Shown here one piece after another: positions 62,398 to 64,000 of a stretch of DNA of 64,000 nt; position 1 is the stretch's first letter, and every line of letters starts with the position of its first letter. A program made the translations under genes and the position numbers. Below the pieces are notes generated by a model. The model was not told where the DNA came from. It was given only the letters and a program-made list of their open reading frames with translations, and ran no database searches. The DNA comes from Sphingomonadales bacterium (GTDB taxonomy: Bacteria; Pseudomonadota; Alphaproteobacteria; Sphingomonadales; Sphingomonadaceae). The stretch is from positions 310,001 through 374,000 of the forward strand of contig JADKHG010000014.1 in NCBI GenBank assembly GCA_016721875.1, given 5' to 3'.

Positions 62398-64000
62398 CAG
62401 AATGCCAGCCTTGCCATGATCTGGAATACCGGCCCTGCCTTTTCGCTTTCCAGTTCATATTCATCAAAACTGCGCGCCAACTGGTCGCTGATCGTGGTGA
62501 ATTTGTTGAACCGTTCGTCCTTCGAACCGTTAAGCAGGTTTGAGCCAACCGCTCTGATCGTAAAGCTCTTTCCAAAGCGTTTTTCGATGAACAGCTCCAA
62601 ATCGGCGCCATAGCTGGTGAAGATTTCTTCACCGACAATCCGGTCAAATGCCCCGCCTTGCTTGCGATAGGTGGCGCCAAAGGCCGCGCCCAATTTCGGC
62701 AGATCCTGGATGAAGCCGAAATTATAGACATATTTCGACTGGCCGTTGAACCGGCGCTTTCCGCCGAAATCGGTGATCTTGCTGTCGAGCAACGAGACAT
62801 TGCCAAACACGCCGGTATTTTCCAGCCCCAAGAAACCGAGGTTGGTCGAAAGGTCAAATTCGATGCCATAGACCTTGCCGTCGCCGGTGTTTTGCGGTTG
62901 CAGAACAAAGGTGCCTGCCCCTTCGGACCCGGTGACACCGGTGTTAGCGAGCTCGATCAGGTCATTGACCTTGCGATAGAACAGATTAACCCCGACGACG
63001 CCAGTGCGTCCAATCTTATGCTCATAACCCAGATCGCCACCCCAGGCGGTTTCCGGTTTAAGCGCGGGATTGCCCAGCAAGTCATTGTCTCCCAGCTCAG
63101 CCTCGAGCAAAGCCGGTGACAGGAAATCGAGCCGCGGGCGGCGGTTGGTGCGGGCGACCGACATTGTAATCCGCCCGCCATTCTCCAGATCGAATTTCAG
63201 CGAAGCCGAAGGCAGCAGGAAGCTGTAATCGTTTGATTGCACTGCGGGACGGTCAAATCATTGACAGTGAAATCGGTGCTTTCATAGCGAAGCCCGGCGA
63301 GGAAAGAGAGGCTGCCCGACTTGCCATCGACTTCGGCATAAAGGTCGCGCCGGTCCTCTTCGATGATGTTGAGGCCGCCCGGAGGGGGCAGCAGCGGGTC
63401 GGCGGCTGTGGCAAATTCGGTCGGGTTGCGACTGAACTGGTCCCAGGCATGCGCCGCCGTTGTCAGATTGAAACGGTTGCGGTCTTCGCCAATGCTGGTG
63501 TCGCGATCCTTGTTTTGCAAAAACCCACCGACAATCAGCTTCACATCGTCCGACAGATTAAAGGCGTGCTCAAGGTTGAAATAGAGTTCCTTGTCGGTAA
63601 TCCGCCGTTCGGTGACGTCGCCGGTAAAGCGTGGCGTCGCGCGGTTAAAATCTATCTCATATTCGGTCTCATCCTGCGCGTCGTCAAACCGCGCAAAACC
63701 CGCTTTGAACTTGGTTTTGCCGAGCGACCATTCCTGGCTCAATTTGCCTGAAATGCTGTAGCTCTCCTGATCAATGTCATTCACATTGGCGTTGTCGGAC
63801 AACAAATTCCCCGCAGGGACTGCCCTAACCGAGCCGTTGATATTGGTCGGGTGATTATATTCAAACGAACGTTCGTCTTCGGTGCGTTTGGTTTTCACAT
63901 AATAGCCGCTGATTTCGAAATCGGTCGTCTCGCCGTCAATGTCATACGACGCATTGAAGGCATAGTCGGTACCGTCGCGCGTATCGGTCTGGTCTTCGCG
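62397..64000 (-). CDS. TonB-dependent receptor, frameshifted and cut at the window edge
   Basis: The minus-strand gene is open through 64000, so its signal, TonB box and plug lie outside the window. Visible is about 530 residues of barrel, ending in an aromatic residue (IMARLAF). Frame changes near 63243: the upstream frame ends DLTVP and the downstream one begins AVQSNDYSFLLPSASLKF. One more G in GTCCCGCAGTG (to GTCCCGGCAGTG) joins them. Coupled to the phytase, so an inositol-phosphate ligand is plausible. Confidence 0.88.

Overview
The window looks like a piece of an alphaproteobacterial chromosome, most likely from the order Sphingomonadales (Sphingopyxis/Sphingorhabdus-like). That is inferred from gene content: an mnmE-mnmG-rsmG-parA-parB block with three parS sites, an mdh/sucD/sucA/sucB/lpd TCA cluster, a fused pabB-pabC, DUF6489, DUF1489 and DciA(DUF721) proteins, FrnE, large TonB receptors and a beta-propeller phytase. 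Three parS sites beside parAB suggest an origin-proximal position, although I see no oriC. I see no prophage, insertion sequence, plasmid gene or CRISPR array. Almost everything is core or near-core chromosome, with a few accessory-looking islands.

Layout. 0-3.6 kb: small membrane protein, P-loop kinase, TerC-type transporter, GNAT, exported DUF4163-like protein, dienelactone hydrolase. 3.7-9.7 kb: DUF6489, mnmE, mnmG, rsmG, parA, parB, with parS at 5294, 6975 and 7328. 9.8-14.1 kb: a non-classical surface-fibre locus (DUF4402 subunit, PapD-like chaperone, 900-residue usher-like protein). 14.2-19.7 kb: fghA, mobA, tRNA-Gly, pabBC, an aspartate aminotransferase, a 57-residue membrane protein, a TetR regulator. 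20.0-28.7 kb (minus strand): mdh, a small exported protein, sucD, sucA, sucB, lpd and a TRIC-type channel. 28.9-36.7 kb: PAP2 phosphatase, M20 peptidase, succinate-semialdehyde dehydrogenase, then a tightly packed acyl-CoA catabolic operon. 36.8-45.4 kb: dcd, peptidyl-prolyl isomerase, mgtE, DUF1489, CPBP protease, frnE, nudC, mutY, dciA and two DsbA-like proteins. 45.4-52.1 kb: smc, a small exported protein, aldo/keto reductase, ubiA, rsmE. 52.1-55.8 kb: two secreted proteins sharing a C-terminal module of about 117 residues. 55.8-64 kb: gshA, a TonB receptor, tRNA-Trp, an MFS carrier, and a phytase overlapping a second TonB receptor that runs off the window.

Several conserved genes (rsmG, pabB, tetR, lpd, sucA, sucD, the terminal TonB receptor) are broken by frameshifts. 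Nearly all can be explained by loss of one G/C from a short run or of one CG/GC pair from a CGCG/GCGC stretch. I read these mainly as sequence errors, not as real pseudogenes. lpd carries at least four frame changes within about 200 bp. Three unrelated intergenic inverted-repeat (REP-like) elements lie at 26.1, 37.4 and 51.2 kb.

The parts most likely to hold undescribed biology are the DUF4402/chaperone/usher-like locus, with a double hairpin between subunit and chaperone; the pair of secreted proteins with a common C-terminal module; the acyl-CoA/CoA-transferase/CoA-ester-lyase operon of unknown substrate; and the hidden 57-residue membrane protein convergent with tetR.
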